Origin: Phycisphaerales bacterium
Lineage (GTDB): Bacteria > Planctomycetota > Phycisphaerae > Phycisphaerales > UBA1924
Direction: 5' to 3'
NCBI GenBank assembly: GCA_020850415.1
Contig: JADZER010000048.1
Span: forward strand, 47,727 to 111,726
DNA length: 64,000 nucleotides
The first letter of the stretch is position 1. Each line of letters opens with the position of its first letter. The position numbers were made by a program, and so were the translations under genes. The notes under the pieces were generated by a model, which saw only the letters and a program-made list of their open reading frames with translations, did not search any database and had not been told where the DNA came from. Below are positions 46,667-54,376 of this stretch, one piece after another.

Positions 46667-47689
46667 TTATCCGGGACCGTACTGCCGCTCGTAGTACCGC
46701 CGGTACTCCCCGGTGCGGACCCGTCCCCACCACGCGGCGTTGGCCTTGTACCACTCCACGGTGTCTCGCAGGGCGTCGGGCCAGGCCGAACGGGTCGGGC
46801 GCCAGCCGAGCTCGCCGGCGATCTTCGACGCGTCGATCGCGTAGCGCCGGTCATGCCCCGGCCGGTCCGTCACATACTCGATCATCTCCCCGCCGCGCCC
46901 CATAAGCCCGAGAATCGCGTGGGTCAGTTCGAGGTTGTTCCGCTCGTTGTTCCCGCCGACATTGTAAACCTCCCCCGCTCTCCCCCGTTCCAGCACAGCC
47001 AAGATGGCCTCGCAGTGATCGTCCACATGCAGCCAGTCGCGGACATTGAGCCCGTCGCCGTAGAGCGGCACCTTCCGGCCCTCGATCAGGTTGGTCACGA
47101 ACAGCGGGATGACCTTTTCCGGGAACTGGTAGGGTCCGAAGTTGTTGCTGCACCGCGTGGTCACGATGTCCATGCCGAAGGTGTGGTGGTACGCCCGGGC
47201 CAGCAGGTCGCCGCCGGTCTTGCTGGCGGCGTACGGGCTGTTGGGGGCCAGCGGGGTCTCCTCGGTGAACCGGGCGGTCTTGTCCTCCAGCGGCAGCGAG
47301 CCGTACACCTCGTCGGTCGAGACATACAGGAATCTCCCCGCCCGGCTGGATTTCCGGACCGCGTCGAGCAGCACCTGCGTGCCGGCGATATTCGTCTGGA
47401 CGAACGGCGTGGAGTCCATGATCGAGCGGTCGACATGGCTCTCGGCCGCCATGTGGACGACCGCGTCGGCCTCCTCCATGAGCGTCGCCATCGCGCCCGC
47501 GTCGCGGATGTCGGCCTTCACAAACCGGTACCGAGGGTCTCCCTCGATATCCGTGAGGTTCTCGAGATTGCCCGAGTAGGTCAGCGAGTCCACATTGAGG
47601 ACCCGGTAGCCCGGTCTGTGGCGGAGCACGAACCGGACGAAGTTGGCCCCGATAAACCCGGCGCCGCCCGTGACGAGGAGTGTTGTCAT
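46667..47689 (-). CDS. rfbB: dTDP-glucose 4,6-dehydratase
   Basis: A 340-residue extended short-chain dehydrogenase, second step of dTDP-L-rhamnose synthesis. Visible are the NAD loop TGGAGFIGANFVR (residues 7-19), HMAAESHVDRS, the catalytic region STDEVYGSL, the YxxxK motif in SPYAASKTGGD, and RCSNNFGPYQFPEK. The ATG at 47689 is followed at once by the Rossmann strand, so the longer upstream frame is not used. It is the last gene of the minus-strand rml group (A, C, D, B), 65 bases after rfbD. Confidence 0.96.
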   Translation of the reverse strand: MTTLLVTGGAGFIGANFVRFVLRHRPGYRVLNVDSLTYSGNLENLTDIEGDPRYRFVKADIRDAGAMATLMEEADAVVHMAAESHVDRSIMDSTPFVQTNIAGTQVLLDAVRKSSRAGRFLYVSTDEVYGSLPLEDKTARFTEETPLAPNSPYAASKTGGDLLARAYHHTFGMDIVTTRCSNNFGPYQFPEKVIPLFVTNLIEGRKVPLYGDGLNVRDWLHVDDHCEAILAVLERGRAGEVYNVGGNNERNNLELTHAILGLMGRGGEMIEYVTDRPGHDRRYAIDASKIAGELGWRPTRSAWPDALRDTVEWYKANAAWWGRVRTGEYRRYYERQYGPG

Positions 47690-47754
47690 CGCGGATCCCT
47701 TCTCCTTGCGCACCGCGGGGGCCCGGCCCATCCGAGCCCCGTCCCGCTCCATCT

Positions 47755-48606
47755 TCAGTCCGGCGCCAGCCGGCGCACAACATCCGCCAGCGCGGCCTGC
47801 CAGGGGGTCATCGGCCCGATCAGCCGTTCGGTCTCGGAGAGATCGAGCACGCTGTACGCCGGGCGTTTGGCCGGGCGAGGGTAGGCATCGGAGGTGCAGG
47901 GGTGGACCACCGCCGGGGCTCCCGTCAGCCGGACGATCTCGCGGGCGAAGTCGAACCACGAGCACTCGCCGCCGTCGGTCGCGTGGGCGAAGCCCCGGGC
48001 GCCGGCCATGATCAGGCCCAGGCTGGTGCGGGCGAGCCCCTCGGCCGAGGTCGGGCGGCCCCGCTGGTCATCCACGACGCGCAGCTCGGGGCGGGTGCGG
48101 GCCGCGCCGGCGATCGTCCGCACGAAGTTCTTCCCCCACGGGGCGTAGACCCAGCTCGTGCGGATGCAGAGCCAGTCGCTGTCGAGCCCGCGGAGCATCG
48201 CCTCACCCGCGGCCTTGGACCGGCCATACGCGTTGACGGGGTCGTGGGACCCGGTGGTCCGGTACGGCTCGGCCGCGTCACCGTGGAAAACATAGTCGGT
48301 CGAGTAGGTCACGAACCGCACGCCGGAATCGGCGCACTTGCGGGCCAACTCCCCCACCGCCGTCGCGTTGACCGCGTGGCAGCGCTCGTAGCTGGTCTCC
48401 GCGTCATCGACCGCGGTCCAGGCGGCGCAATTGAGGAGGAGGGAGTAGCCGGAGACATCAAACCGCCGGACCGCGTCGGTGTCCTCGAGGTTGAGCCGCC
48501 CGAGGTCCAGGGCTTCGAAGGGCAGGCCGTGGGCGGTGAGCAGCCCGGCCCAGGATCTGCCGAGCATCCCGCCGGAGCCGAGGATGAGAGTGCGGTCGAA
48601 GGGCAT
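47755..48606 (-). CDS. rfbD: dTDP-4-dehydrorhamnose reductase
   Basis: A 283-residue NAD(P)H-dependent reductase, last step of dTDP-L-rhamnose synthesis. Motifs are LILGSGGMLGRSW at residues 7-19, LLNCAAWTAVDDAE, TYSTDYVFHGD and NAYGRSKAAGE (YxxxK). The start at 48606 places the Rossmann loop at the normal distance; the open frame further upstream runs into a dispersed inverted repeat and is not coding. It sits between rfbC and rfbB. Confidence 0.95.
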   Translation of the reverse strand: MPFDRTLILGSGGMLGRSWAGLLTAHGLPFEALDLGRLNLEDTDAVRRFDVSGYSLLLNCAAWTAVDDAETSYERCHAVNATAVGELARKCADSGVRFVTYSTDYVFHGDAAEPYRTTGSHDPVNAYGRSKAAGEAMLRGLDSDWLCIRTSWVYAPWGKNFVRTIAGAARTRPELRVVDDQRGRPTSAEGLARTSLGLIMAGARGFAHATDGGECSWFDFAREIVRLTGAPAVVHPCTSDAYPRPAKRPAYSVLDLSETERLIGPMTPWQAALADVVRRLAPD

Positions 48607-48623
48607 GGGGGTCTCGACTCTCG

Positions 48624-48735
48624 CCGCGGATGAACGCGGATGTGCGCGGATCAATCCGGAATCAGGTGAGTCGTACGAGCAGAGCAGTCTTCGCCGTACT
48701 GCATCGGATCCGCGTTCGTCCGTGTTCATCCGAGG
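48624..48735. repeat. Dispersed inverted repeat (GCGGATGAACGCGGATG family)
   Basis: Left arm 48624-48652 (CCGCGGATGAACGCGGATG...) and right arm 48706-48735 (...GTGTTCATCCGAGG) pair over about 29 bases with a few mismatches around a 53-base centre. It fills the gap between rfbC and rfbD. Repeats built on this sequence are common between genes in planctomycetes, from my general knowledge of these genomes; function unknown. Confidence 0.75.
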
Positions 48736-48739
48736 CCGG

Positions 48740-49234
48740 TTACTTGTGCTCAACCTCCCACGGGAACCCGGCGAACGCGTCGTGCCCACAACGCTCCTCG
48801 TCGGGGGCCGCCGGGTCGTACGCGTGGGTGACATAGTACAGCAGCCCCGCCGGCGTCGGCCCCACCGTCGCGGCCCCGTGCCACAGCGGCGGCGGGATGA
48901 TCACCGTGCCCGGCCGCTTCTCGCCGATCACCGCCATCCAGCTCCTGCCCTTCGCCTGGTCATGCACGCCGACCTTGAGGTGGCCGGAGAGGCACATCCA
49001 GAAGTCGGTCTGCCTGGCATGCCGGTGCCAGGCCTTGATAACGCCGGGGTACTGCGTCGAGTAGTTGATCTGGCCCTCGGGCCGGAGGACGCCCTGCATC
49101 TGGTTCATCAGCGACCAGCCGCGGTCGTCGGCGAAGAACTGGGCGGGGACGAAGACCGGCTCGGTGACCTCCTTCGCCCGCGCGAAAGCGTCCGCCAGCG
49201 ACCCATCGAATCTCGCGATCGTCTGCACCGCCAT
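48740..49234 (-). CDS. rfbC: dTDP-4-dehydrorhamnose 3,5-epimerase-like cupin
   Basis: A 164-residue RmlC-type cupin. Visible are FVPAQFFADDRGWSLMNQM, VIKAWHRHARQTDFWMCLSG, with the histidines expected of the epimerase, then HLKVGVHD and PPPLWHGAATVG. It is somewhat shorter than typical RmlC (about 180 residues) but sits between rfbA and rfbD, which supports the assignment. The ATG at 49234 follows GGAG. Both flanking gaps hold dispersed inverted repeats of two different families. Confidence 0.85.
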   Translation of the reverse strand: MAVQTIARFDGSLADAFARAKEVTEPVFVPAQFFADDRGWSLMNQMQGVLRPEGQINYSTQYPGVIKAWHRHARQTDFWMCLSGHLKVGVHDQAKGRSWMAVIGEKRPGTVIIPPPLWHGAATVGPTPAGLLYYVTHAYDPAAPDEERCGHDAFAGFPWEVEHK

Positions 49235-49254
49235 GACCAGGTCTCCAAAGCACT

Positions 49255-49355
49255 GGAACGCGAAGAGCGCGAAGAGCACGAAGAAACGCGATCGGATAAC
49301 GGCAGCTCGGGATCCCTATCCCTCTTCGTGGTCTTCGCGGTCTTCGCGGTCAACC
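49255..49355. repeat. Dispersed inverted repeat (CGCGAAGAGCGCGAAGA family)
   Basis: Left arm 49255-49284 (GGAACGCGAAGAGCGCGAAG...) pairs with right arm 49322-49355 (CTCTTCGTGGTCTTCGCGG...) around a 37-base centre. It occupies the gap between rfbA and rfbC. The family is different from the repeat at 48624-48735 but has the same layout: long imperfect arms made of short internal units. Confidence 0.75.
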
Positions 49356-49366
49356 ACCTGACTCCG

Positions 49367-50143
49367 TCAATGCGCCGCCGCAGCCTCACGCTTCACCGGC
49401 TGGTCCGCGTGGTTGGCCCCGCCCCTGGCGACCAGGTCGGTCGCGCGGTAGAGGCTCTCGAAGGTGCCGGCGTCGGTCCACCAGCCGTCGATGATCTCGT
49501 GGGTCAGGTCGCCGCGCTGGAGGTAGTAGTTGTTGACATCGGTGATCTCCAGCTCGCCGCGCCCGCTGGGTTTGAGGCTCTGGCATACCTTGAAGACATC
49601 CGCGTCGTAGAAGTAGATGCCGATCACCGCGCAGTTGCTCGGCGGGCTGGCGGGCTTCTCGATGATCTCCGCCACGCGCTTGTGCTCGCCATCCCCCTCG
49701 AACCGCACCACGCCGAAACGCTGCGGGTCCGGCACCTCCTTGAGCAGGATCTTGGCGCCGGAACGCTGGGTGAAAAAGTCTCCGGCGGCCCTGCGGATGT
49801 TCCTCTCGACGATGTTGTCGCCCAGCACGACGCAGATCTTCTCGCCGTCGGCGAAATCCTCGGCGAGCTTCAGCGCGTCGGCGATGCCCCCCTCGCCCTC
49901 CTGGTACGCGTACGCTAGATGACGCACGCCCAAGTCCTTGCCGTTCTTGAGCAGCTTGAGGAAGTCGCCCGCGTGCTCGCCCCCGGTGACGATCAGGATG
50001 TCGCTGATCCCCGCGTTGAGCAGGCACTCGATCGGGTAGTAGATCATCGGCTTGTCATACACCGGGAGCAGGTGTTTGTTCGTCACACTCGTGAGCGGAC
50101 GGAGCCTCGTGCCGAGCCCGCCCGCCAGGATCACACCCTTCAT
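49367..50143 (-). CDS. rfbA: Glucose-1-phosphate thymidylyltransferase
   Basis: A 258-residue nucleotidyltransferase, first step of dTDP-L-rhamnose synthesis. It starts MKGVILAGGLGTRLRPLT (signature loop at residues 7-17), then DKPMIYYPIECLLNAGI, VVLGDNIVE, RFGVVRFEG, VIGIYFYDADVF, ELEITDVNNYYL and WWTDAGTFESL. It ends shortly after the core, as in the shorter form of RmlA. It is the first gene of the minus-strand rml group. The 230-base gap upstream faces a divergent lipoprotein gene. Confidence 0.95.
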   Translation of the reverse strand: MKGVILAGGLGTRLRPLTSVTNKHLLPVYDKPMIYYPIECLLNAGISDILIVTGGEHAGDFLKLLKNGKDLGVRHLAYAYQEGEGGIADALKLAEDFADGEKICVVLGDNIVERNIRRAAGDFFTQRSGAKILLKEVPDPQRFGVVRFEGDGEHKRVAEIIEKPASPPSNCAVIGIYFYDADVFKVCQSLKPSGRGELEITDVNNYYLQRGDLTHEIIDGWWTDAGTFESLYRATDLVARGGANHADQPVKREAAAAH

Positions 50144-50373
50144 GCCAGACCCTCCCGGCCCCCGGCCGCGGATAACCCGTCGGCGCTGTGCCGACCGGTA
50201 CTACCCGATCTTATCGGCTCGTGTTCTGGGCATCGCCAAGTCGAGCGTGCAAGAAGGCGTCAATCCTGTGGCGTCGGGTGAACATGTGGGCTGGGAACCA
50301 CAGGCCGATCTTGCGCGTCAGAGCGTGCGGGGGCCTTGGGGGAATGGCCCGGGTGTTGTACTCTGGGAGAGCG

Positions 50374-50739
50374 ATGGCGATGCGTGCGTCCGAGTTCCTG
50401 GTGTGTGCGTGCCTGGCGGCCCTGCTCGCGGGCTGCGAGGGGCCGCGTGCCGCCCGCGTGGTCCCCGCGGCGGGCGGCACTTGGGAGGCCGTGCTGCCGG
50501 GCGCCCGAGTCGCCGAGCTCGGCGCCGACCGGGGCCAGACCGGCTGGCCCGCCCAGCGCAACGACGGCCAGCTCAACCCCCGCTCGTTCGGCCCGGTGCT
50601 CGCCACGGGCGCGTGGCCGGAGCCGGAGCGCCCGAGCGTCCGCAGGCCGGTGTTCGTGCGCACGCCGCGCCAGGCCGAGAGCTACCTCTACTACCGGACC
50701 GAGGAGCGGTACGAGTACCAGCGCGGGTGGCGCCGATAA
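50374..50739 (+). CDS. Small lipoprotein of unknown function
   Basis: A 121-residue protein with a lipoprotein signal: a hydrophobic stretch and lipobox LLAGC with Cys21. The mature part is about 100 residues, rich in Arg, Pro and Glu, and ends YEYQRGWRR. No domain recognised. Start: GGGAGA lies just upstream of two in-frame ATGs (50374 and 50380); the first is chosen but the second has slightly better spacing. It stands alone between the divergent rml group and a converging fibro-slime gene. Confidence 0.65.
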   Translation: MAMRASEFLVCACLAALLAGCEGPRAARVVPAAGGTWEAVLPGARVAELGADRGQTGWPAQRNDGQLNPRSFGPVLATGAWPEPERPSVRRPVFVRTPRQAESYLYYRTEERYEYQRGWRR

Positions 50740-50772
50740 GAAAGCCGCCCGCTGCGACTACGCAGACGGGCG
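50738..50772 (-). terminator. Rho-independent terminator
   Basis: On the minus strand a stem of about 11 bp (CGCCCGTCTGCG with CGCAGCGGGCG, one mismatch), loop TAGT, then a TTTCTT tail. It ends the fibro-slime transcript and overlaps the 3' end of the lipoprotein gene. Confidence 0.75.
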
Positions 50773-50812
50773 TGGGGTGGGGTCGGTGGTCTGTCCCTGG
50801 CCGGCCGTTGAC

Positions 50813-51736
50813 TCAGTCGTAGAGGGCGCTGACGGTCGGGACATGCACATCACGGAGCACCATCGTCGTCTCGATGCGGAAGTTGGACTGCGTGGTGTGG
50901 CGTTCGGCGAAGAAGAAGTGCAGGCTGTACGACTCCCCGTCCTCGAGCCAGGTCAGACGGTCGAGATCGATGGTCTGGTCGATCGCGCTGTGCACGCCGC
51001 CCATGTCGATCACCAGCTTCCCGTCGACGAACACCCAGACATCGTCGTCGCCGATGAAGCGGAACTCCTGGCCCCCGCCGGCCTCGTAGGTGAACTCGGT
51101 GGCGAGCTCGTAGGTGAAGTGGAAGTTCTTGCCGGTGCTCAGGTAGTTGCCGAACAGCTCGCCGTTGATGGGGAAGAAGCCGCCCTTGGACTGGAAATCG
51201 GGGTCGAGCTTGTCGTCGAACACATACTTGTTCGAACCCTCCTCGCGGTGGAGAGCGATCGAGAGCGGCTGGCTCACATTGATCCCGGGGATGTCCCGGT
51301 ACCACTGGGCAAAGCTGGACGCGTCGTGCGAGCTGGTGCCCTCGCTCTGCGCCGAGCCGGCGGTATCCCCGGCCTGTTCGGCGATGTAGCTCCGCGGCGG
51401 CATGATCTCGTTCCCGGCCGAGTCCCGCCACTGGCTGGTCGCCTTCCGCCCGGGCCCGGCGAAGACGGGCTTCCCGTCCTCGTCGAGGTCGTCGGCGACC
51501 ATGTCGATGTAGTGACCGTACGACCCCTTGCCGTACATGTCCTTGGGCTGCCACTCGAAGTCCGTGTGGCCGCCGGTCTGGCTGCGGGCGAGGAAGTCCC
51601 GGACGGTGCCCTTGAGCGAGATCGAGGCGGGCAGGTCGCCGAACTCATCCCCGCCCTGGGCCAGCGCCGGCAGGGCCAGTCCGCCGACCACGAGGAGGCA
51701 GAGGGGTTTGGCGAGTGGGTGATGATCGTGCTGCAT
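50813..51736 (-). CDS. Exported fibro-slime domain protein
   Basis: A 307-residue exported protein with a signal peptide (about residues 1-26). The first part is a region typical of fibro-slime proteins (ISLKGTVRDFLARSQTGGHTDFE). The core holds FHFTYELATEFTYEAGG and FRFIGDDDVWVFVDGKLV near 228-245, ending IDMGGVH, the PA14-like signature known from slime-mould and bacterial fibro-slime domains. It probably binds carbohydrate or matrix. AAGGAGG lies eight to nine bases before the ATG. It is a single gene with its own terminator. Confidence 0.87.
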   Translation of the reverse strand: MQHDHHPLAKPLCLLVVGGLALPALAQGGDEFGDLPASISLKGTVRDFLARSQTGGHTDFEWQPKDMYGKGSYGHYIDMVADDLDEDGKPVFAGPGRKATSQWRDSAGNEIMPPRSYIAEQAGDTAGSAQSEGTSSHDASSFAQWYRDIPGINVSQPLSIALHREEGSNKYVFDDKLDPDFQSKGGFFPINGELFGNYLSTGKNFHFTYELATEFTYEAGGGQEFRFIGDDDVWVFVDGKLVIDMGGVHSAIDQTIDLDRLTWLEDGESYSLHFFFAERHTTQSNFRIETTMVLRDVHVPTVSALYD

Positions 51737-51923
51737 CGGGCGGTCCTCCTTGCACGGCGCATCCGCCGGGCGTCAGCACCCCGCCCCGGGGTACCAACCC
51801 CTCCCACAGCCACACTATCCAAACCGATAGCCCGCTCCGCCAGCCAGGAGGGCGCGGAAGACGGGCAAGACGGTGGGGTTGTAACGATCCCGCGGGCCGT
51901 GACGCGCCCGCCCGGTCCCCGCC

Positions 51924-52196
51924 CTACTCCTCCCCGAAACCGTCGGCCACGAGCCGGGCCAGCGCGTCGCACGCCGCGTCGGCGTCCTCCCCCTCGGCCG
52001 TGATCTCGAGCGTCGATCCCTGCGTGGCGGCGAGCATCATCATCTCCATGATGGACTTGCCGTCGACCTCGGTCTCCCCCTTCCGGACGGTGACGCTGCT
52101 CGCGTACGCGCACGCGGCGTCAACGAACGACATCGCCGGGCGGGCGTGCAGGCCCAGCCGGTTCACGATGGTCGCCTTGATCGTCCGTCGGGCCAC
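51924..52196 (-). CDS. ptsH: HPr-type phosphocarrier protein
   Basis: A 90-residue HPr-family protein. The phosphorylated histidine is His17 in GLHARPAMSF and the regulatory-serine region is GKSIMEMMML (Ser48). The start is GTG at 52196 with GGAG eight bases upstream. It lies downstream of ptsN and hpf, which favours an NPr-like regulatory phosphocarrier over sugar transport. Enzyme I is not in this window. Confidence 0.93.
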   Translation of the reverse strand: MARRTIKATIVNRLGLHARPAMSFVDAACAYASSVTVRKGETEVDGKSIMEMMMLAATQGSTLEITAEGEDADAACDALARLVADGFGEE

Positions 52197-52282
52197 AGCT
52201 CACGCTCCGGGGGCCGGGCCCGGCGGCCCGGCGGGGCCCGCCACGACCCCCGATTGCGGCCGGGAGGGCAGCGGGCGCTTCG

Positions 52283-52756
52283 TCAGGAAATCTGCTGGTC
52301 GTCCGCTTCCTGCAGCAGGACACGGACCTCCTCGGAGGAGCCGGCCTGGCGGAGGAACCGCCGGAAGGTGTCCTTGCTCAGGTTCTTGAAGATCACCTCC
52401 ATCGCGTGGAGGTGGTCCTCGGGCTTGTTCTCCGGGCTCAGCAGCAGGAAAACGCTGTAGACCGGCTGCTTGTCCAGCGCGTTGAAGTCCACGCCGCCCG
52501 AGCTCAGCCCCACCGCCGCGGCCATCTCCTTGATCGCGGCGTGCTTGACATGCGGCACCGCCACGCCCTTGCCGAACCCTGTCGAGCCCTTGCGCTCGCG
52601 GTCGAGCACGCTGCGGATCAGGTCGCCGCGGAGCGACGCCTCGGCGGCGCCGGCGGCGATCAGAGCGTCGATCAACTCGGCGATGACGGCGTCGCGTTCC
52701 TTGGCGGCAAGCTGCGACACAATCGCCCCATCTTTGACTAGCGAGCTGAGCTTCAT
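52283..52756 (-). CDS. ptsN: PTS EIIA domain protein, nitrogen/fructose type (PtsN-like)
   Basis: A 157-residue EIIA of the fructose/nitrogen family. The active histidine is His69 in KGVAVPHVKH; LRGDLIRSVLDRERKGSTGFG precedes it and VFLLLSPENKPEDHLHAM follows. There are no EIIB or EIIC domains, which points to a regulatory role. It is part of the minus-strand group DUF502, hpf, ptsN, ptsH, with 56 bases to hpf and 86 to ptsH. Confidence 0.92.
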   Translation of the reverse strand: MKLSSLVKDGAIVSQLAAKERDAVIAELIDALIAAGAAEASLRGDLIRSVLDRERKGSTGFGKGVAVPHVKHAAIKEMAAAVGLSSGGVDFNALDKQPVYSVFLLLSPENKPEDHLHAMEVIFKNLSKDTFRRFLRQAGSSEEVRVLLQEADDQQIS

Positions 52757-52812
52757 GGCGTCTGGTTCACTCCGGGGCGCGCCGCGCCCGAGCTTTCGGT
52801 GCGGACTTCCCC

Positions 52813-53121
52813 TTACCGGTTGCCCTGCTTGGACTTCTCCTTGAAGTCGTGCAGCTGACGCTGGGCCTTCGCGATCGCCTGGTCGATCGCGGCGTAAAGG
52901 TCCGGGTCGGTCGCCTTGGCGACGAAGCTCGCGTGCCGCTCGACATCGATCACGAAGTCCACCCCGAAGTCCCCGTGCGTCTGGTGGTCTTCCTTCGAGA
53001 TGGTCACCGTCGTCTGCTGCACGGCGTCGAAATACTTGGGCAGCTTCTCGGCCTTGCTCTCCGCGTACTGCCGGATGGCGGTGGTGATCTCCAGGTTCCG
53101 TCCGATCACATCGATCCGCAT
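52813..53121 (-). CDS. hpf: Ribosome hibernation-promoting factor, short form
   Basis: A 102-residue HPF/RaiA-type protein that binds the 30S subunit in slow growth. It opens MRIDVIGRNLEITTAIRQYAESKAEKLPKYF-like (broken here into its two halves MRIDVIGRNLEITTAI and RQYAESKAEKLPKY) and contains GVDFVIDVERH and DLYAAIDQAIAKAQRQL. There is no C-terminal dimerisation domain. The ATG at 53121 follows GGGAGA; the open frame upstream is not used. It is next to ptsN, as in the rpoN-hpf-ptsN groups of Proteobacteria. Confidence 0.92.
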   Translation of the reverse strand: MRIDVIGRNLEITTAIRQYAESKAEKLPKYFDAVQQTTVTISKEDHQTHGDFGVDFVIDVERHASFVAKATDPDLYAAIDQAIAKAQRQLHDFKEKSKQGNR

Positions 53122-53180
53122 GCAGGTCTCCCTGTCATTCCCATCGGTGAACCCCCGCCGGCGGGGGCGTGGAGGGCGGA

Positions 53181-54080
53181 TCATACGCCGCCGGACCCGT
53201 CGGGCCCCCCGCTCGCGGGCCCCTCGGGTGGGGCCGAGATGACCGGGGTCGCCGGCGCCGCCGGGCGTGGGGCCGCCGGGTTGGCCAGGTGCTCGGGCAC
53301 CAGCACGCCGCCCGTCACGATGAAGCGGATCGACTCCTCGACGGTCATTGGCAGATCGATCACCTCAGACGACCGGACATTGATCGCAAAGCCCGTGAAT
53401 GGGGTCGGGCTCGTCGGGATGAACACGGTCACCACATCCTCCCCGCTCTCCTGGGTCATCCTCTTGAGCGCCGGCCCGGTCACCAGGCCGATGGTCCAGA
53501 TACCGATCCGGGGGTACTGGACCATCACCACCCGGTTGAACGCGATGGGGCGGTCGCCCAGCACCATCTGGACAACCTGCTTCACATGCGGGTAGATCTG
53601 CTTGAACCCCGGCACCCGGGCCAGCAACGCCTCCAGCCGGTCGTACACCTGGCGCCCCAGGTAGCCGCCCAGGAACCGCCCCACGAAGTAGATGACCACG
53701 ATCGCGATGACCAGACCGGTAGCCCGCAGGTACCAGTGCTCGCGCCAGGCCTTCCGGAGCTTCTCCCGGCGGAGGAGATCCCGGATCCCGTCGTCCGTCA
53801 TCTCCGAAACGCCGTCGAACCGCTTGTCGGCGCGGGCCTGCGCGATCTCCGCCGGCACAACCCGAGACCACCCGGGGAGCTTGTCTTCCTCCATCAGCCT
53901 GGGGGCGATCTCGCTCACCGCGATCCGGACGCCACGGTTGATCGGCTCCCCGATGTTGTTATTCAGGAACATCAGCAGCTGGTACAGAATCCACAGCGTC
54001 AGCACCGAGGGCAGCAGGATGCCCAGCCCCCGGCCGAAGAACCGCTTGAAATCGTCCATGAATGTCCTCTTATCGGCCAT
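53181..54080 (-). CDS. DUF502 family membrane protein
   Basis: A 299-residue inner-membrane protein of the DUF502 family, function unknown. Two membrane helices are visible: residues 18-39 (after RFFGRGLGILLPSVLTLWIL) and about 124-144 (LVIAIVVIYFVGRFLGGYLG). Conserved family stretches are IYPHVKQVV and VVMVQYPRIGIWTIGLVTG. The region between the helices is longer than usual, and the C-terminus is Pro/Ala-rich. It is probably the first gene of the group that continues with hpf, ptsN and ptsH. Confidence 0.88.
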   Translation of the reverse strand: MADKRTFMDDFKRFFGRGLGILLPSVLTLWILYQLLMFLNNNIGEPINRGVRIAVSEIAPRLMEEDKLPGWSRVVPAEIAQARADKRFDGVSEMTDDGIRDLLRREKLRKAWREHWYLRATGLVIAIVVIYFVGRFLGGYLGRQVYDRLEALLARVPGFKQIYPHVKQVVQMVLGDRPIAFNRVVMVQYPRIGIWTIGLVTGPALKRMTQESGEDVVTVFIPTSPTPFTGFAINVRSSEVIDLPMTVEESIRFIVTGGVLVPEHLANPAAPRPAAPATPVISAPPEGPASGGPDGSGGV

Positions 54081-54180
54081 GACGCTCCCGCAAAGTGTGC
54101 TCAGCCCGAGATTCTACGGAGACCGGCCGCCCGCATTGATGGGCCGGACCAGCCCCGGGCGAGAGGCCCGCGCATGAACA

Positions 54181-54207
54181 AGGCCGGACCGCGTAGCGAC
54201 CCGGCCT
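54181..54207 (-). terminator. Terminator-like hairpin after tRNA-Ile
   Basis: AGGCCGG (54181-54187) pairs with CCGGCCT (54201-54207). On the minus strand it follows the tRNA and is trailed by TTGTTCAT, so the T-run is weak. Confidence 0.55.
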
Positions 54208-54214
54208 GTGAATA

Positions 54215-54288
54215 TGGGCCTAACAGGACTCGAACCTGTGACCTCGCCCTTATCAGGGGCGCGCTCTAGCCAGCTGAGCTATAGGCCC
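54215..54288 (-). tRNA. tRNA-Ile (anticodon GAU)
   Basis: A 74-base cloverleaf. The 5' acceptor strand GGGCCTA pairs with TAGGCCC at the 3' end. The D-arm is AGCTCAGCTGGCTAGAGC, the anticodon loop CTGATAA with GAT, and the T-arm ACAGGTTCGAGTCCTGT. The discriminator is A and CCA is not encoded. It is isolated, not inside an rRNA operon in this window. Confidence 0.97.
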
Positions 54289-54376
54289 TGATTGTCCGCA
54301 CTCCGGGGGCTGCCCCGTGAGGTGGGCGACAGTATAGCGCTGACCATCACCAGAATGAAGGGCGCGGCGGGCCGAC

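Noticed and set aside
48607..48834. N-terminal extension of the rfbD frame with MNTDERG-like sequence
   Set aside because: The extension is produced by translation of the dispersed inverted repeat. The reductase starts with its Rossmann loop at 48606.
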